Below are positions 1 through 12,427 of a DNA stretch of 64,000 bases, one piece after another. A program made the position numbers and the translations under genes. Source of the stretch: Epichloe hybrida (Eukaryota > Ascomycota > Sordariomycetes > Hypocreales > Clavicipitaceae); assembly GCA_019022495.1 (NCBI GenBank), contig JAFEKR010000009.1:2294001-2358000 (forward strand), given 5' to 3'. The number at the start of each line of letters is the position of its first letter. Position 1 is the first letter of the stretch. Under the pieces are notes generated by a model, which saw nothing but the letters and a program-made list of their open reading frames with translations, was not told the origin of the DNA and searched no databases.

Positions 1-1017
1 AGTAATAAAGATTAAGCTAAGTGTTCTAGAAAATAAAAATCAAAAAGGAAAAGGAGAAAGCTAATTAAAGGACTTAGTAGTAATAGATATATAAATAAAT
101 AGTAAAGTAGCTATATAAATTCTTAAGTATACTTATTTATAGTAAAAAAGCAAAGGTATTATAATTATACTAATTTTAGAAAACATAAGTAATAAAGAAG
201 CTATGTTAAATTAGGATAAGAGTACTAAGCGCCCTACACTAATAATCCTAGAAGAATATAAGGAGTTTATAGATATTTTTTCTAAAGAGTTAGCGAGTAA
301 GCTTCCTAAACTAAGAGGTTACACTTATATAATTAAATTAAAAGAAGGGAAAACACTACCTTAGGGGCTTATATATAATTTAGCTAAAAGGGAGCTAGAG
401 GTTCTTAAAGAGTACCTTATAAGTATATAGCTTAAAGGGTAAATTAGAAGATTAGTTAGCCTAGCTAAGGCCCTGATTTTATTTATTCTAAAGAAAGGAA
501 GGAAATTAAGGCTTTATGTGGATTATAAGGGCCTAAATAAGATTATAATTAAGAATAAGGCCCCTTTGCCCCTTATTACTAAAATTCTTAATTAATTAGT
601 AAGTGTAGTTATTTTCACAGTCCTAGATTTAAAAGATACATACTACTAGCTATATATTCGCTTAGGTAATAAGTGGAAAATAGCGTTCTATTATTAATAT
701 AGCCACTTTAAATATCTAGTAATACTATTTAGACTAGTTAACACACTAGTGACTTTTTAGGAGTATATTAATAATACTCTTAAAGGACTTATTAATAAGA
801 CTTATATTATTTATTTAGATAATATACTAATATATAGTAGTAAGGTTAAAGATTATATAGAGCATATTAAATAAGTTTTACGTAGGTTTAAAGAGGCAGG
901 TCTTTTTATTAACCTTAAGAAGTGTTAATTTTTAGTTAAGGAAGTTAAATTTTTAGGCTTTAAGATATTAGAGAAAGGTATTATAATAGACCTAGTAAGA
1001 GTTAAAGCAATTATAAC
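1..1017 (+). mobile_element. RIP-decayed Ty3/gypsy retrotransposon 'A', reverse transcriptase part (5' end outside window)
   Basis: Read in the plus direction, and ignoring many in-frame stops, this segment gives Ty3/gypsy reverse transcriptase blocks in order. They are a linker motif near 300-370, the 'LRLYVDYKGLNKI' palm block near 508-545, and 'YLDNILIY' at 812-835. In the last, the catalytic YLDD has become YLDN, as expected if GAT mutated to AAT. The stops fall mostly where families have Trp or Gln (TGG to TAG, CAG or CAA to TAG or TAA), a RIP signature. The frame breaks at 1017, where another element is inserted, and resumes at 3356. The element is dead. Confidence 0.88.
1010..1017. repeat. 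Left target-site duplication ATTATAAC of the hAT-like element
   Basis: The 8-bp ATTATAAC here is repeated exactly at 3348-3355, bracketing the insert. Eight base pairs is the duplication length of hAT transposons. Collapsing the two copies restores the gypsy reverse transcriptase reading frame (AIIT followed by the SFLGF-type block). Confidence 0.85.
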
Positions 1018-1020
1018 TAG

Positions 1021-1160
1021 AACATTGTTGTATTGTATTGTATTGTATTTTTTGGCCCTTCGATGTATTGTATTGTATTGTATTGCCCTATGTATTGTAT
1101 TGTGTATTGTATTGTATTAAAAATACAATACAATACAATACAATACATACAATACAATGT
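1021..1160. repeat. Pentanucleotide array (TATTG)n then (CAATA)n, left subterminal
   Basis: About 90 bp of TATTG repeats is followed by its complement CAATA, so the left end can fold on itself. Similar arrays occur at 1451-1495 (nine perfect CAATA copies), 1785-1812 and 3241-3340. These arrays are full of CpA/TpG sites, which RIP should destroy, yet they are intact inside a mutated element. The 63-aa open frame across this stretch is an artefact of the repeat. Confidence 0.85.
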
Positions 1161-2110
1161 ATTATTAGGGAAAAAAAAAGTGGAGTATTATATAAATTCA
1201 TTATATAGTAGATTTTTTAAGTAATTTAATTATAGTATTCTTATTCTTATATATAATTTAGTCATTTATTTAAAAATCTATAAAGTTTTAGCTTATTTAT
1301 AAAAGTAAGCTTATTATAGATATTATATACCTTAATAAAGTAATTCTTAGTTTAGTTTATAGAATGATTTTTTTTATACTTTTTAAAGGTTCTTTTATCT
1401 TAATATCTTTTTTGTTAGATTTACTATTACTTTTATTATATAAAATAATACAATACAATACAATACAATACAATACAATACAATACAATACAATATAATA
1501 TAATGTATTATATGATATTAAGGGTAGTATATATATCTTAAATATATTAGATTCTAAGCGTAATCTAAATATAGTATTCGTATTTTTTTAAATAATTTAG
1601 ATATTTATTTAAAATTCTATAAAGTTCTAGCTTATTTAGTAAAGTAAGCTTATTATATATATAGGGTAGCTATATATGGTTTACTTTTATCTTATCTTAT
1701 ACCTTAATTTATTTACTATATTTAAAAGGTTTTTTTAACTTTATATCTTTTTTATAGGATTTATTAATGATTTTATTATATAAAAAATACAATACAATAT
1801 AATACAATATAATGTATTATATGATATTAAGGGTAGTATATATATCCTAAATATATTAGATTTTGAGGGTAATTTAAATATAGTATTCCTATTTTTATAA
1901 ATAATTTAGAAATTTATTTAAAATTTTATAAAGTTTTAGCTTATTTAGTAAAGTAAGCTTATTATATATTTAGGGTAGCTAAATATTATATATTAGAATA
2001 TAGGCTTATACTTTAATTTTTTTTCTATATTATAAAAGTCTTTTCACTATTCTATTATTTTTTACAGATTTACTACTAATTTCTATACCTTTTTTAGCTT
2101 TTATTATAAT
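1115..2110. repeat. Three tandem copies of a ~340-bp unit
   Basis: Each copy starts with a CAATA array, followed by AATGTATTATATGATATTAA-like sequence (copies 2 and 3), a TAGTATTC block, and a block reading AAAGTAAGCTTATTATA. Copies begin near 1115, 1445 and 1780. Copies 2 and 3 are closest, differing mainly by transitions and small indels. No coding potential is seen. Confidence 0.75.
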
Positions 2111-2585
2111 AATTACCCTAAAGAAATTATTTAATATTCTTAATTAATAAGATATTAAATCTAAAGAAAAATATACTAATATAAGTAAACTTTTTAAAAA
2201 ATATAATAAAATATTTTATCTTAAATAAAACTTTCCTAGGTTTAAAAGAATTTTTTTTTAGATTTATAATATACTTTTTTAACTTTATAGGTTTTTTAAA
2301 TAAAAGAATAAGTAAAAAGTCTATAAAAAAGTTTCTTAATACTTATCTTAATTAAAAATACTTATTTTAATTTAATAACTAGACTTTTTAATAGTTTATA
2401 TAAATATAATAAAAAGCTTTATAAAAGTCTTAGCTATATATATTTTATATAGTTTTATATAATTTTATATAATAAAATTAGCTTTTTTTAAATAAAAGAA
2501 AATAGTATTTTAAATATAAAAAAAAATAATTTACTATATATTTATATATAAGATATAATTCTCTTATCATAAAGAATATGAATAA

Positions 2586-2970
2586 AAAAGTGAGTCTGAA
2601 AAGTGAGTCTTTATAACTATTAGTAATGTATTAATAGCTTTCTTACTTAAATATATAACCTTTACTTAAAGAGAGGGTTTTTAATAAAAGTGGGTCCATA
2701 AGTGGGTCTTTATAACTATTAGTAACTTATCAATAGCTTTCTTACTTAAATATATAACCTTTACTTAAAGAGAGGGTTTTTAATAAAAATGGGTCTATAA
2801 GTGGGTCTTATAACTATTAGTAACTTATCAATAGCTTTCTTACTTAAATATATAATCTTTATTTAAAGAGAGGGTTTTTAATAAAAGTGAGTTTATAAGT
2901 GGGTTCTTATAACTATTAGTTACTTATCTATAGCTTTTATGCTTAGATATATAATTTTTACTTAAAAGGA
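2586..2970. repeat. About four tandem copies of a ~98-bp unit
   Basis: Copies begin near 2586, 2686, 2784 and 2883. Each contains AAGTGGGTCT-like sequence, then CTATTAGTAA, ATAGCTTTCTTACTTAAATA and an AAAGAGAGGGTTTTTAATAA block. Copies are very similar, so the array formed or homogenised recently relative to the rest of the element. Confidence 0.85.
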
Positions 2971-3010
2971 ATACTAGCTAATACTAATAGCTATTAAATT
3001 TGTAAGATAT

Positions 3011-3140
3011 TACAAGCTATTACAAGCTATTACAAGCTATTACAAGCTATTACAAGCTATTACAAGCTATTATAAGCTATTATAAGCTATTATAAGCTAT
3101 TATAAGCTATTATAAGCTATTATAAGCTATTATAAGCTAT
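3011..3140. repeat. 13-copy 10-bp tandem array, TACAAGCTAT then TATAAGCTAT
   Basis: Six consecutive TACAAGCTAT units (3011-3070) are followed by seven TATAAGCTAT units (3071-3140), all in perfect 10-bp register. The two halves differ by one C-to-T change in a CpA context. Imperfect units continue to about 3180. Confidence 0.95.
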
Positions 3141-3347
3141 TATAATTATAAGCTATTATAGAGTATTATAAGCTATTAAAAGGTATTAAATAAACTATAT
3201 ATACCTTATAATAAAGGAATTTAACTTAAAACTAAAAAAAAGAAAAAAAAATACAAAACAATACAAATAATACATGTATTGTATTGTATTGTAAAATTTT
3301 AGATGTATTGTATTGTGTAATGTATTGTATTGTATTGCAATGCTCTG

Positions 3348-3355
3348 ATTATAAC
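3348..3355. repeat. Right target-site duplication ATTATAAC of the hAT-like element
   Basis: Exact partner of 1010-1017. It lies directly after the right terminus TGCTCTG. Confidence 0.85.
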
Positions 3356-5811
3356 CTAGCTAATACTACGTAGCGTTTTTAATATTTAGTTATTTCTTGG
3401 TTTTACTAGATTTTACTACTGTTTTATTAAATAGTATAGTAAAGTTATTATTCTATTAATAGATTACCTTAAAGGGAATTAACTAGTAATATTTAAACTA
3501 AAACCCTATAAGATAGTAGTGTTTAAAGAGCTTTAATAAAAATTTTAGGAAGCGCTAATTTTAGTGCATTTTAACTTACTTATATATCTTAGAGTAAAGA
3601 TAGATATATCTAGACATGTGATTAGGGCTATACTTATAATATTAGTGCTAGGTTACTAGCACCTAGTTATATTTATGTTAAGAAAGATAACTAATACTAA
3701 TTATAATATTTAATACCTAATAGTAAATTATTAGCTATCTAAGAGGCTTTTCACATATAGAGACACTATCTTGCTTATTTAGCTTATATAATTAAAGTTA
3801 TTATAGATTATTTAAACTATAAGTACCTTACTATAAAGCCTAAGCTTACTAGTAAGTAAGTAACTACGCTTAATAAGCTTTATTCTTTTAACTTTAAGAT
3901 TATATATTATATAGGGAAATTAAATCCTACTAACTTACTTTTAAGAAGACTAGATTTTATAAGTAAGGTAAGGAAAGAGAAAGTAGTAATTATATAACTT
4001 CCTGCCTTTTTATTTAAATTTATAAATACTAAGAGATAAGAACACTATAGTAATATTATTAATACTATAGGCTTTATAAAAACGTTACTTAATGTAACTA
4101 ATAGTTAGTTATAATAACGCTATAATAATACTACTAATATCTAGGGGTTTAAAAAATCATAACTTAACTATATTCCTAAAGAACCTAATAATCTAGATAA
4201 TCTTAAAAGAGTTATATTAGTAAGGTTATTTAATACTTTTTATACTTTAGTTAATAAGCAATAAGCTAGCTATAGTAATACTATTAGTACCTAGTGTATA
4301 TATTATTTATTGCTTAATTATTTTAATTTTCCTATTAGACTAGCTATTACTAATAAGGATAGACTAGTATAGGTTATTACTAGTAAGTAGCAAGGGCGCC
4401 CCTTAAAAACATTACTTATCTATGTCCTTATAAGACTAAAAGTATTTATTAAACTAATTACTTATAGAGATATTATAGCTAGGATTTAATTTATTTAGAG
4501 AACCTTTTCTAAGTTTAACTTTTTAGAAAAAAGCTTAGAATTAAAACCCTTAATTTAAGTCTTATTATATAAAGTATAGTAAGGTAATAACTTTACTATA
4601 GCTTAATTAAAGTTACTTAAAAGTAATAATTTAGCTATATCCTAGATATAGTTAATTAAACCCTTTAAGCTATTAATATTTAAGAATTATATTTTTATTT
4701 CTCTAGGTATAAGGAAAGAAATTTTATTACTAACTTATAATAACCTTACTACTAGGCACTAAGGAGTAAGTAAAACTCTTTATTAGATTATAAACTAATA
4801 TTATTAGCTAATAATAAAGAAAGATATAAAGGGATATATTAGCACTTATATAAATTATTAGACTTTAAAACTAAGGCATTATAAACTATATAGTAAGCTA
4901 GCTATATTACTAGTGCTTAATTACCCCTTTTAAGAATTATTAATGGATTTTATTACTAAACTTCCACTAGTAAAAGATTTAAATTAAACCTATAATATAA
5001 TTTTAGTTATTATTAACTATTTTATAAAATATAGTATTTATATCCTTATTTTAACGTAACTAACTAGTAATAGGCTAGTAACTATATTCTTAGAATATAT
5101 TTTTAGAGACTATAAAGCCCTAGAAGGTATTATAATAGACTAAGGTTCTATATTTACTAGTGGTTTCTAGATAACTTTTTATTATTTTCTTATAATAAAG
5201 TAATTACTTAGTACTGCTTTTTACCCCTAGATAAATAGTTAAATAAAATATTTAAACTAAGTCTTAAAATATTATTTAAGGGCTTTTACTTATACTAAAT
5301 AGACTAATTAAGTAAATAACCTATTAATAGCATAATTTATATATAATATAAGCAATTACTTAACATATAGCTATATACTAGTAAAGGTATTATAAGGTTA
5401 TAATCCTAGAGGTCTATAGTAAGTAATAGTAAATATCCCTTTAGTAAATAATTAAGCTAAAAGTAAGATTTTAGCACTAAGAGAGAAGTATACTATAATT
5501 AAGTAGCTTTTAAGTAACTTATAGACTTAGTATAAAAAATATTATAACTAGAAAAGAACTCTAATAAGGTTTAAAGTTAGTAACTATATTTTATTATTAA
5601 TAAAAAACATTAACCTAAGATACCCTAGTAAAAAGCTAGCTATAAAGTATTTAGGCCCCTATAAGATTAAAAAGGTAATTAGAAGTTATAGATTAGTATA
5701 TTAATTAAAATTACTACCTAGGACTTAATTATATAATATATTTAATATTACTAGTCTTAAACCTTTTAAAGGGGACTTAATAAATATAAAAGATATATTC
5801 TTACTATAAGA
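3356..5811 (+). mobile_element. RIP-decayed gypsy A, RNase H and integrase part
   Basis: The coding trace resumes with the 'LFLGFTRFYYCFIK' block that follows the reverse transcriptase in Ty3/gypsy elements, then RNase H-like sequence to about 4,000. Integrase sequence spans about 4,720-5,500, with 'MDFITKLPL' near 4,940 and 'IIIDxGSIFTSGF' near 5,130. Many TAG/TAA stops replace Trp and Gln. A 'KYLGPYKI' block near 5,650 is typical of the region upstream of a chromodomain. The trace stops at 5811-5825, where the LINE is inserted. The chromodomain itself lies beyond the LINE at 12436. Confidence 0.85.
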
Positions 5812-5825
5812 TACTATTAAAGATA
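5812..5825. repeat. Left target-site duplication of the LINE (TACTATTAAAGATA)
   Basis: The 14-bp TACTATTAAAGATA recurs exactly at 12414-12427. Variable-length duplications of this size are normal for LINE target-primed insertion. Confidence 0.75.
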
Positions 5826-8800
5826 TATATATATATTCTTTACGCTAGCTAGCTAACTATGTAGCTATTCCTAGTACTCTATTCGCTTAGTTAAGAGGGA
5901 AAACCCTTTACTAGGAAGAAAAACCCCCTTACGTCTGTTAACAGGCTAGCACTAACCCTCTTCTAGGTCTGCACCGCATTAGGTGTGATTAATTATAGGT
6001 GTTTAGTACTAGCTTACGCTAGCCTTATCCTAAAGAAAATAAAAATAAAAAGGAAAGGAAAAAGTGTAGTAGTAATCCTAACTAGCTCCCTTTAGTGCTA
6101 GTCTAGTCCTACTTTATCCTAGCTTTATATCTTTTACTTTGCCCTAGGGCGTAGTGAATTTAGATTTATAATAATAATTCACTTTTTATTTGCTTTACTT
6201 CTAACTCTTCTAGTGCCTTACTTTTTAGCTAAATCTAACCTAGCACTAGTCTAGATATCTTATAAAGTCTAAGTATATGGTTTTATTTAATTATAGTAAG
6301 GGGTAGGTAATTTAGGCCTAGTAACTAGGCGGTTTTGCTCCTAGATTAGTTACGCGCTATTTATATATTTACTTATCTTATGCTTTATTTTCTAGCTAAT
6401 ATTATAGTTAGTCCCCCCCCCCCTCTCTCTTAAGTATAAAAGAGAGCTCCTCCCCCCTTAAGGTTCTAACCTTTTTCCTTTTCTTATAATAAATTTCCTA
6501 TAGGTTCTTTTCCTTCCTATCCCTTTTAGGAGCTATTTAAGGCTTCTCTAGTCTAGTGCTAGTTTAAATACTAATATTTTACGTAGAAAAACGCGCTATA
6601 ATATTACTAAGCTCTATAAGTACCTTATTTTTAGTGCTATTCTAGCTCTAATTTACCTAGGATCTTATAACCTTAGATAAGTATCTAAGGAAGTCCCTAA
6701 CCTAGAAGTAATTAGATTAGGTAAAGGTAAAAGGCCTAGAAGTAAGTCCCCTTTACTTCTATTTTGCCTTATTTCTAGGTTTAACCTAGGGTAGCTAGGT
6801 AAGCTATAAGAGATTTAGTATATGTCTTACAAGATATAATCCGTTAAAAATAAGGGCTATTAGTGCTATAATATTATTAGTAAGTTAGTTTATTTCTAGT
6901 CTAGGGGTAAGGCTAATCTATATGTAAAGGGGTAATATCTAACGCCTGTTTTAATTATTAGGTTTATAATTATATATATATTAAGGTAATGTTAACTCCT
7001 ATGCCTATTCTAAGCTTACTCTAGTGCTAATTTGCTTATAGCTAAACGTTACTAGCTAGCGAGGGGAATATTAGTAGTTAGTTAAGACCTAGGCTAGTAT
7101 AGTTACTAGGAGTAATATAAGTAATTTTACTTTAGCTTAGTGGTAGCTTTATTCTATAGCTAACTTTAATTATCTAGGCCCTAGAGGACTATATAGCTTA
7201 GGTTAAGAAACTCTATACTAAAAACTATGCTAAGAAGAAATAAGGCGCTACTATAGTAAGCCTAGACTTAGCTAGGTCTAGGTCTATAGAGGAATAATAT
7301 AATAAGGTTATCTTTTAGCTCTAGTGGCTTAATGCCTAAGCAGCAAAGATAAACTAGCTCCTAGCCACTAGCCTATTAGCTAAGGGTAAGAGTAAGGTAA
7401 TAGAGAATATAATCCCTATTCCTAAGGAGGAATAGGGCTAATTCTAGATTAGTAAAGGGGCAGTGGTAGGCTAGTGTAAAATAATACCTATAGCTTTTTA
7501 ACTTAAAATTAATCTAATAACTATTCTAGACCTATAGTCTTCCTATTATAGTGTGATTTTGCCTTATATCTAGCTTGCCTCTATAGCTATACTATTTTAC
7601 CTAGTGCCTCTCTCTAGTTATTTATGGTGTCTGTTTATTAGTTAGTTTAGTTACCTCTAGGGTAGCCTAGATTCTCCCCTAGTTTACGTTAACTAAAGGC
7701 TAGGTCTTATGCTAATATATAGTATTAGAGTCTTCTTATGCTAAGGAATTACTTTATAATATATCTTGCCTTTAGGGGATTATCTAGGGCTAGCCTTACC
7801 TCCTATATATCTCTAGGCTATCTTGTTTAGGGGCGTTTATAGTTATAGTTAGTGTAGTTAATAATTATATAGTACTAGTCTTTAACTACATAACTATAGC
7901 TATATAAGGGTAAAGCCACCCTAGGAATGTGCCTTTAGAAAAGGAACTTATTAAGGCTAATCTTTCCTATACGTAATTATACTATTATAGAGAAGACATG
8001 CTTATTAAGCCTAGTGTGAAATTTCTAGATTTCCTTTAGGTTATAGGTAAGTAGGTAGTTCTCTATTAGCTCTCTCCTATGCCTATATTATCTCTATTAC
8101 CTATTAGAATGCTAGTCTTTCTATCTTTTCTTTCACTTCTTATATAGTTATATATTAGGTTTATTATTAGTAAGTAAGGGTCTTCTTTTACGTTATAGTA
8201 CTATTTACACTAAGTTAGCTATAGCCTATATCTTATTTATTATTTTACTAAGTATAATCCTTTTCTTAAACTTTTACTTTATCTTATTTAAGTAAAGGTC
8301 TAGGGGGGGATATAGGTTTTAACTTCTAGCTAAGTAATTAGTGTAGCCTTAAACGCTCTAGCTATAGTCTAGAGATAGGTTAATTAGTTTACTATAAAAC
8401 TTCTAACTATTCCTTATAGTTTTCCTCCCTTCTTAGTTAGGGTATAGTAAGCGCTTACCTTATAGGTAAGAATAGGCTAGACTACTTATATATACATAAG
8501 CTAGGTATCTTTAAAGCTAATGCCCTATGCTAATGCCACTAGCATAAAGAGTGTAAGCTACTACTAGGCTAGTTTTCCCTTAAGGATATTCTTATAAGCA
8601 CTTTAGTTAAGTTTCCTATTTACCTATACCCTAAGGAATTAGTATACCTTTATTAGCGCTATCTTCTCTATACTAAGCTAGACCCTAGCCTATAAGGGCC
8701 TATAGGCCTTACTAAAGTGTATAAGTTTAGTTTTTACTAGGTTAAACTTTACTTTTACTTTCTTTACCTATTCCTTATAGATTTTCTAAGTAGCCTTAAG

Positions 8801-11800
8801 TTTTCTCTAGGTTTATACTATATTTTTACTAAATACTATAATGTTTATATTATTAGTAAATCTAATTACTACTATACCTAGGATAGCCTAAAGGTATATA
8901 TAAAGTTTTATAGAGTAAAGGAGAAAGAGAATTAGTAAAAGGGGAGATTCTTATAGGGTACTAGCCTTAATCTTAAAGAGTCTAGAGAGTCCTTTATTAA
9001 AGCTAAGCTAGCTTATTTTATTTACTAGGAAGCTTTATATTATAGCTATTAGCTAGTAAGGGATTCTTATTAGGATTAGTAAGTAAATTAGGTATAGGTA
9101 ACTAACTCTATTAAAAGTAAATAAGATATTTATCTAGGTAAGTAAGGTAATTTTGCCCCTACTCTAGGCCTCTCTTACGCACTTTACTAAGACCCTAATT
9201 ATAGTCTCTGTTAACCTATTTATCCTATTCCCTATCTATAGCTCTAGGAGGAGTCCTTTTACCTTAGCAAAGGCTATAAGTCACTTTATAATTACTACTT
9301 CTATAATTTTTCCTATAATATTTAGTAAGGAGATAGGCCTCTAAGTATTAGCCCTCCTTATCTCTTTTATTATCTTACCTAGTTTCCTAATTACTACTAC
9401 TCTAGTGGTTTAGAATTAGGCTAGGAAATACCTTACTTTAAGGATAGTATTTAGGAGCTAGACTATAGCTTCTTTTACTAGCTTATTATAGGCCTTAATA
9501 AGGCTTACTAGGAGCTTATTATTACCTAGTGCTTTCTAGCTAGCTATATCTAATATAATATCTAATATCTCTTTTAGTCTAAACTAGTTATTATCTAGGA
9601 ATAGTGTATTATCTAGCTCTAGGAAGGTGAGGTCTAGGATTTAGGAGAGGTCTACTATAGGCTTAGGGAAAAACCTTAGTGCTAGTATGCTTGCTTTATC
9701 CTTATGTGTAATAGCTAGGTTTAGGTTGTTTTTAGTCCTTTCTAGCTCTAGTAGCCTAAGTAGTTCTAGGGGGGCCTAGCTTTAGAGCTAGGCCTATCTC
9801 TCTAGTCTTCACACTCCCTTATCCTTTCTCTATATATTAGCCTTTTATAAGGTATCTCTCTATGTGTTTTTTCTCTTAGTTTTAATAACCTATTCTTAGT
9901 CCTTATTTACCTTAGCATAGGTTTACTAGTTTACTTCTATTCTCTATTATCTCTATTATCTCTTTGCCTATCTAGCTCTAGTAACTACCTCTTTAGCTAT
10001 CCTTAATCACTATGCCTTTAGGCTAGGGAGCCCCTAGGGCTTTTATAGGGCTACCTTATCCGCTATTTATTAAAGGTTTGTAATAAGCTAGGTAACGTAT
10101 ATATCTATCCCTTCTTTATCTTATAAATCTAGGGTGTTTTTAGGTTAAAAGCATACTACTACCTTTGCCTTTATGTATAGTTTATTTATTATATTTCACA
10201 TATGTCTAAGGGCCTATAAGATATTATCTTATAGGCTAGTAAAGATGCTAATTAGCTATAGGATATAGTTAGATCTAGTAAGGTCTTTTACCCCTTTATA
10301 GTAAACTTAGATATCTAGGGTTACCTACACTAGGTCTATAGTACTATCCCTATTATCCTTATATTATCTAGTTAGTTCCCCTTAAGGCATTACTAGTCTA
10401 AGCCTTTACTAGCTTATAAGTTCTAGTAGCTCTTTCACTTTATTAGTGGTTTTATCTAGCCTATCCTAGAGGGAATACTTTTAGTTAAAATCTCCTATAA
10501 ATACGCTCTAGTTATATAGTGTCTTTATGTTAATATCTTATATAGGGGTGTTCTAGTTATTACTATAACCTTCTAAATAGAGGGAATAGATATTAATCCT
10601 ATAAATTTCCACTAGTAACTAGTTAGGCCCTCCCTAGGCTAACTATAACCTTATATTATATTTCTTATTAATATATATAGCATTATACCTATTATAGTGT
10701 ATAAGTTAGAACTAGGCAAGGCCTAGTGTAAGGGGCTATAGATATTTTATATATTCTTACTCTTAGATTACTATTATATTTATATTAGTTTAGTAATAGA
10801 GCGTAATATATATTAGGCTATCTTTCTTATTTATATTCTAGAAAAGAACTTATAATATTACTATATTAATTAGGGGGGTGGTAGTAAGTCTTAGCTATCC
10901 TACGCTAGTTTTATTCTAGCCTTAAGTTATTTTATATAGTGCCTAATGCTCCTAGCTCTTAGCTATTTAGCGCTTTACTTTATGTTTATAGGTTAACCTC
11001 TCTTTCTTCCTATTATTACTATAGGTTTTATAGCTATACTAGCTCTCTCTTAGGCTAGAGCTAGGTTCTTACTAGGGGAGCTAGAGGTAAAGCGGGATAG
11101 TTATTCTAGGTAACTAGCCTTTGCTATATTTTACTTCTCTTTTAGTACTAAGTAGTCTTTAGACTAGGCTAGGTGTAGTCTAGAGTATAGGATATAGTTT
11201 TCCTTAAGTTATTTATTTATTATTAAGTATAATGCCTTACTATCTTTATACTAGCTAAATCTATACTTACTATACCTTAGTGCTACCTTATAAAACTTAG
11301 TAATATATCCTATTTAGAAGTAGTTATAGCACTATCTAGGTTATAAAGTCTTATTATATAGTTTAGTTTAGAATAGCTTTACTTTAAAGACTATTTTATC
11401 TTAGTATATCTTATTAGTATCTTTAACTTTAGCTAGTCTAAGAATTAGGGTAGTTTACTAGGTATTCTTACCCTAGGGGTGTCTTATAGTTACCTTAATT
11501 ATATTTACTTTATTTACTTTTCTAATTTCTATTACTAGGTTCTTAATAGATATATACTTTATTAGGAAACCCTTAATAATAACGCTAAGTATATAGTAGT
11601 GAATAGCTACCTCTAGGCTAAACACTTTAGTAATCTATTTTTAGTTTTCTTTATACTATATTATATTTCCTTTAAAGGTAATAATTATATCCTTACTAGG
11701 GAGTCTTCTAGCTACTACTACTAAGGCTTACCTAATAGCTTTATTTATAGCTATAACTATATCTTTTACACCCCTAGACTAAAGTGATTCTTATATAGTG

Positions 11801-12413
11801 TTTTCTTTTATAAGTACTTCTCTATATTATCTTCTAGGGATCTAGAGAGAGGGGGGGTTAGTATTTAGTTATTTTAGGGTAGGCCTAGCTATAATGCTAG
11901 CCTAGGTTAGGGAGTTATTATCTTTAGCTTTCTCCCTAATAGCCTCCTTAAGGGCTATTTTTAATACTTCTTTAGTGGTATAGATATTACTATTATTAGT
12001 GTTTATAGTTCTTATTTTAGCTTAGGTATGGTTTACTACCTAGTTAGCTATAGTAAGTGTAATATGCTACACTTAGGTAACTTTATTACTTAGGATAAGG
12101 CTAGTAATCTTATTATAATATTTTATGTCTTTAGGGTATGTGAATTAGTTCTAGTTTACTATTAGGTTATCTTTGCTCCTTTAGATATTAAACTATCCTA
12201 TTCCTATATTTAAGTAGTGGCTACTCTAAGCTAGCCCCCCTAAGCCTATATTAATTACTATTAGTATCTTATTTACACTCCTGCCACTAGCTTTATTATA
12301 GTGTAATATTATAGGGGGGGAGAAATAAAGGTAAGGATTTTGAATATTAATGTGATTTGTATTTTAGAGGCGATTCTAAACCTTAGGGTTAGTGTGGAAA
12401 AGTATGCAAAGGT
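5826..12413 (-). mobile_element. RIP-decayed Tad1-like LINE (non-LTR retrotransposon), about 6.6 kb
   Basis: On the minus strand the order is that of a Tad1-type LINE. A gag-like ORF1 trace near 11,230-11,340 keeps the spacing of CCHC zinc knuckles (C-x2-C-x4-H-x4-C), but several Cys and His have become Tyr, as TGT/CAT to TAT changes would do. An endonuclease block 'VFIGDFNxKYSLWDR' lies near 10,440-10,510, matching the GDFN motif. A reverse transcriptase block 'TTRVVVIRKLGK...RPISLLNIIGKIIE' lies near 9,300-9,420. I could not place the catalytic YADD or an RNase H in the 6,000-9,000 part, which is too degraded to read. An exact 14-bp duplication flanks the element. Confidence 0.75.
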
Positions 12414-12427
12414 TACTATTAAAGATA
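12414..12427. repeat. Right target-site duplication of the LINE (TACTATTAAAGATA)
   Basis: Exact partner of 5812-5825. The gypsy A reading continues from here into the chromodomain. Confidence 0.75.

Larger units (their letters stand above)
1018..3347. mobile_element. hAT-like non-autonomous DNA transposon, 2,330 bp, inserted in gypsy A
   Basis: The ends are TAGAACATTG on the left and, on the other strand, CAGAGCATTG on the right. This is a 10-bp terminal inverted repeat whose two mismatches are both transitions, as RIP would cause. An exact 8-bp duplication, ATTATAAC, flanks it. The CAGAG-like terminus plus 8-bp duplication is typical of hAT elements. No transposase reading frame is visible. 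The interior is almost entirely tandem repeats: pentanucleotide arrays near both ends, three copies of a ~340-bp unit, about four copies of a ~98-bp unit, and a 10-bp array. It is probably a non-autonomous derivative. Class assignment rests on termini only. Confidence 0.75.

Noticed and set aside
1033..1224. 63-aa open frame at the start of the hAT-like element
   Set aside because: It is a translation of the TATTG/CAATA pentanucleotide array, with no protein-like composition.
3011..3140. CRISPR-like or satellite array
   Set aside because: The units are directly abutting 10-mers without spacers, inside a eukaryotic transposon.
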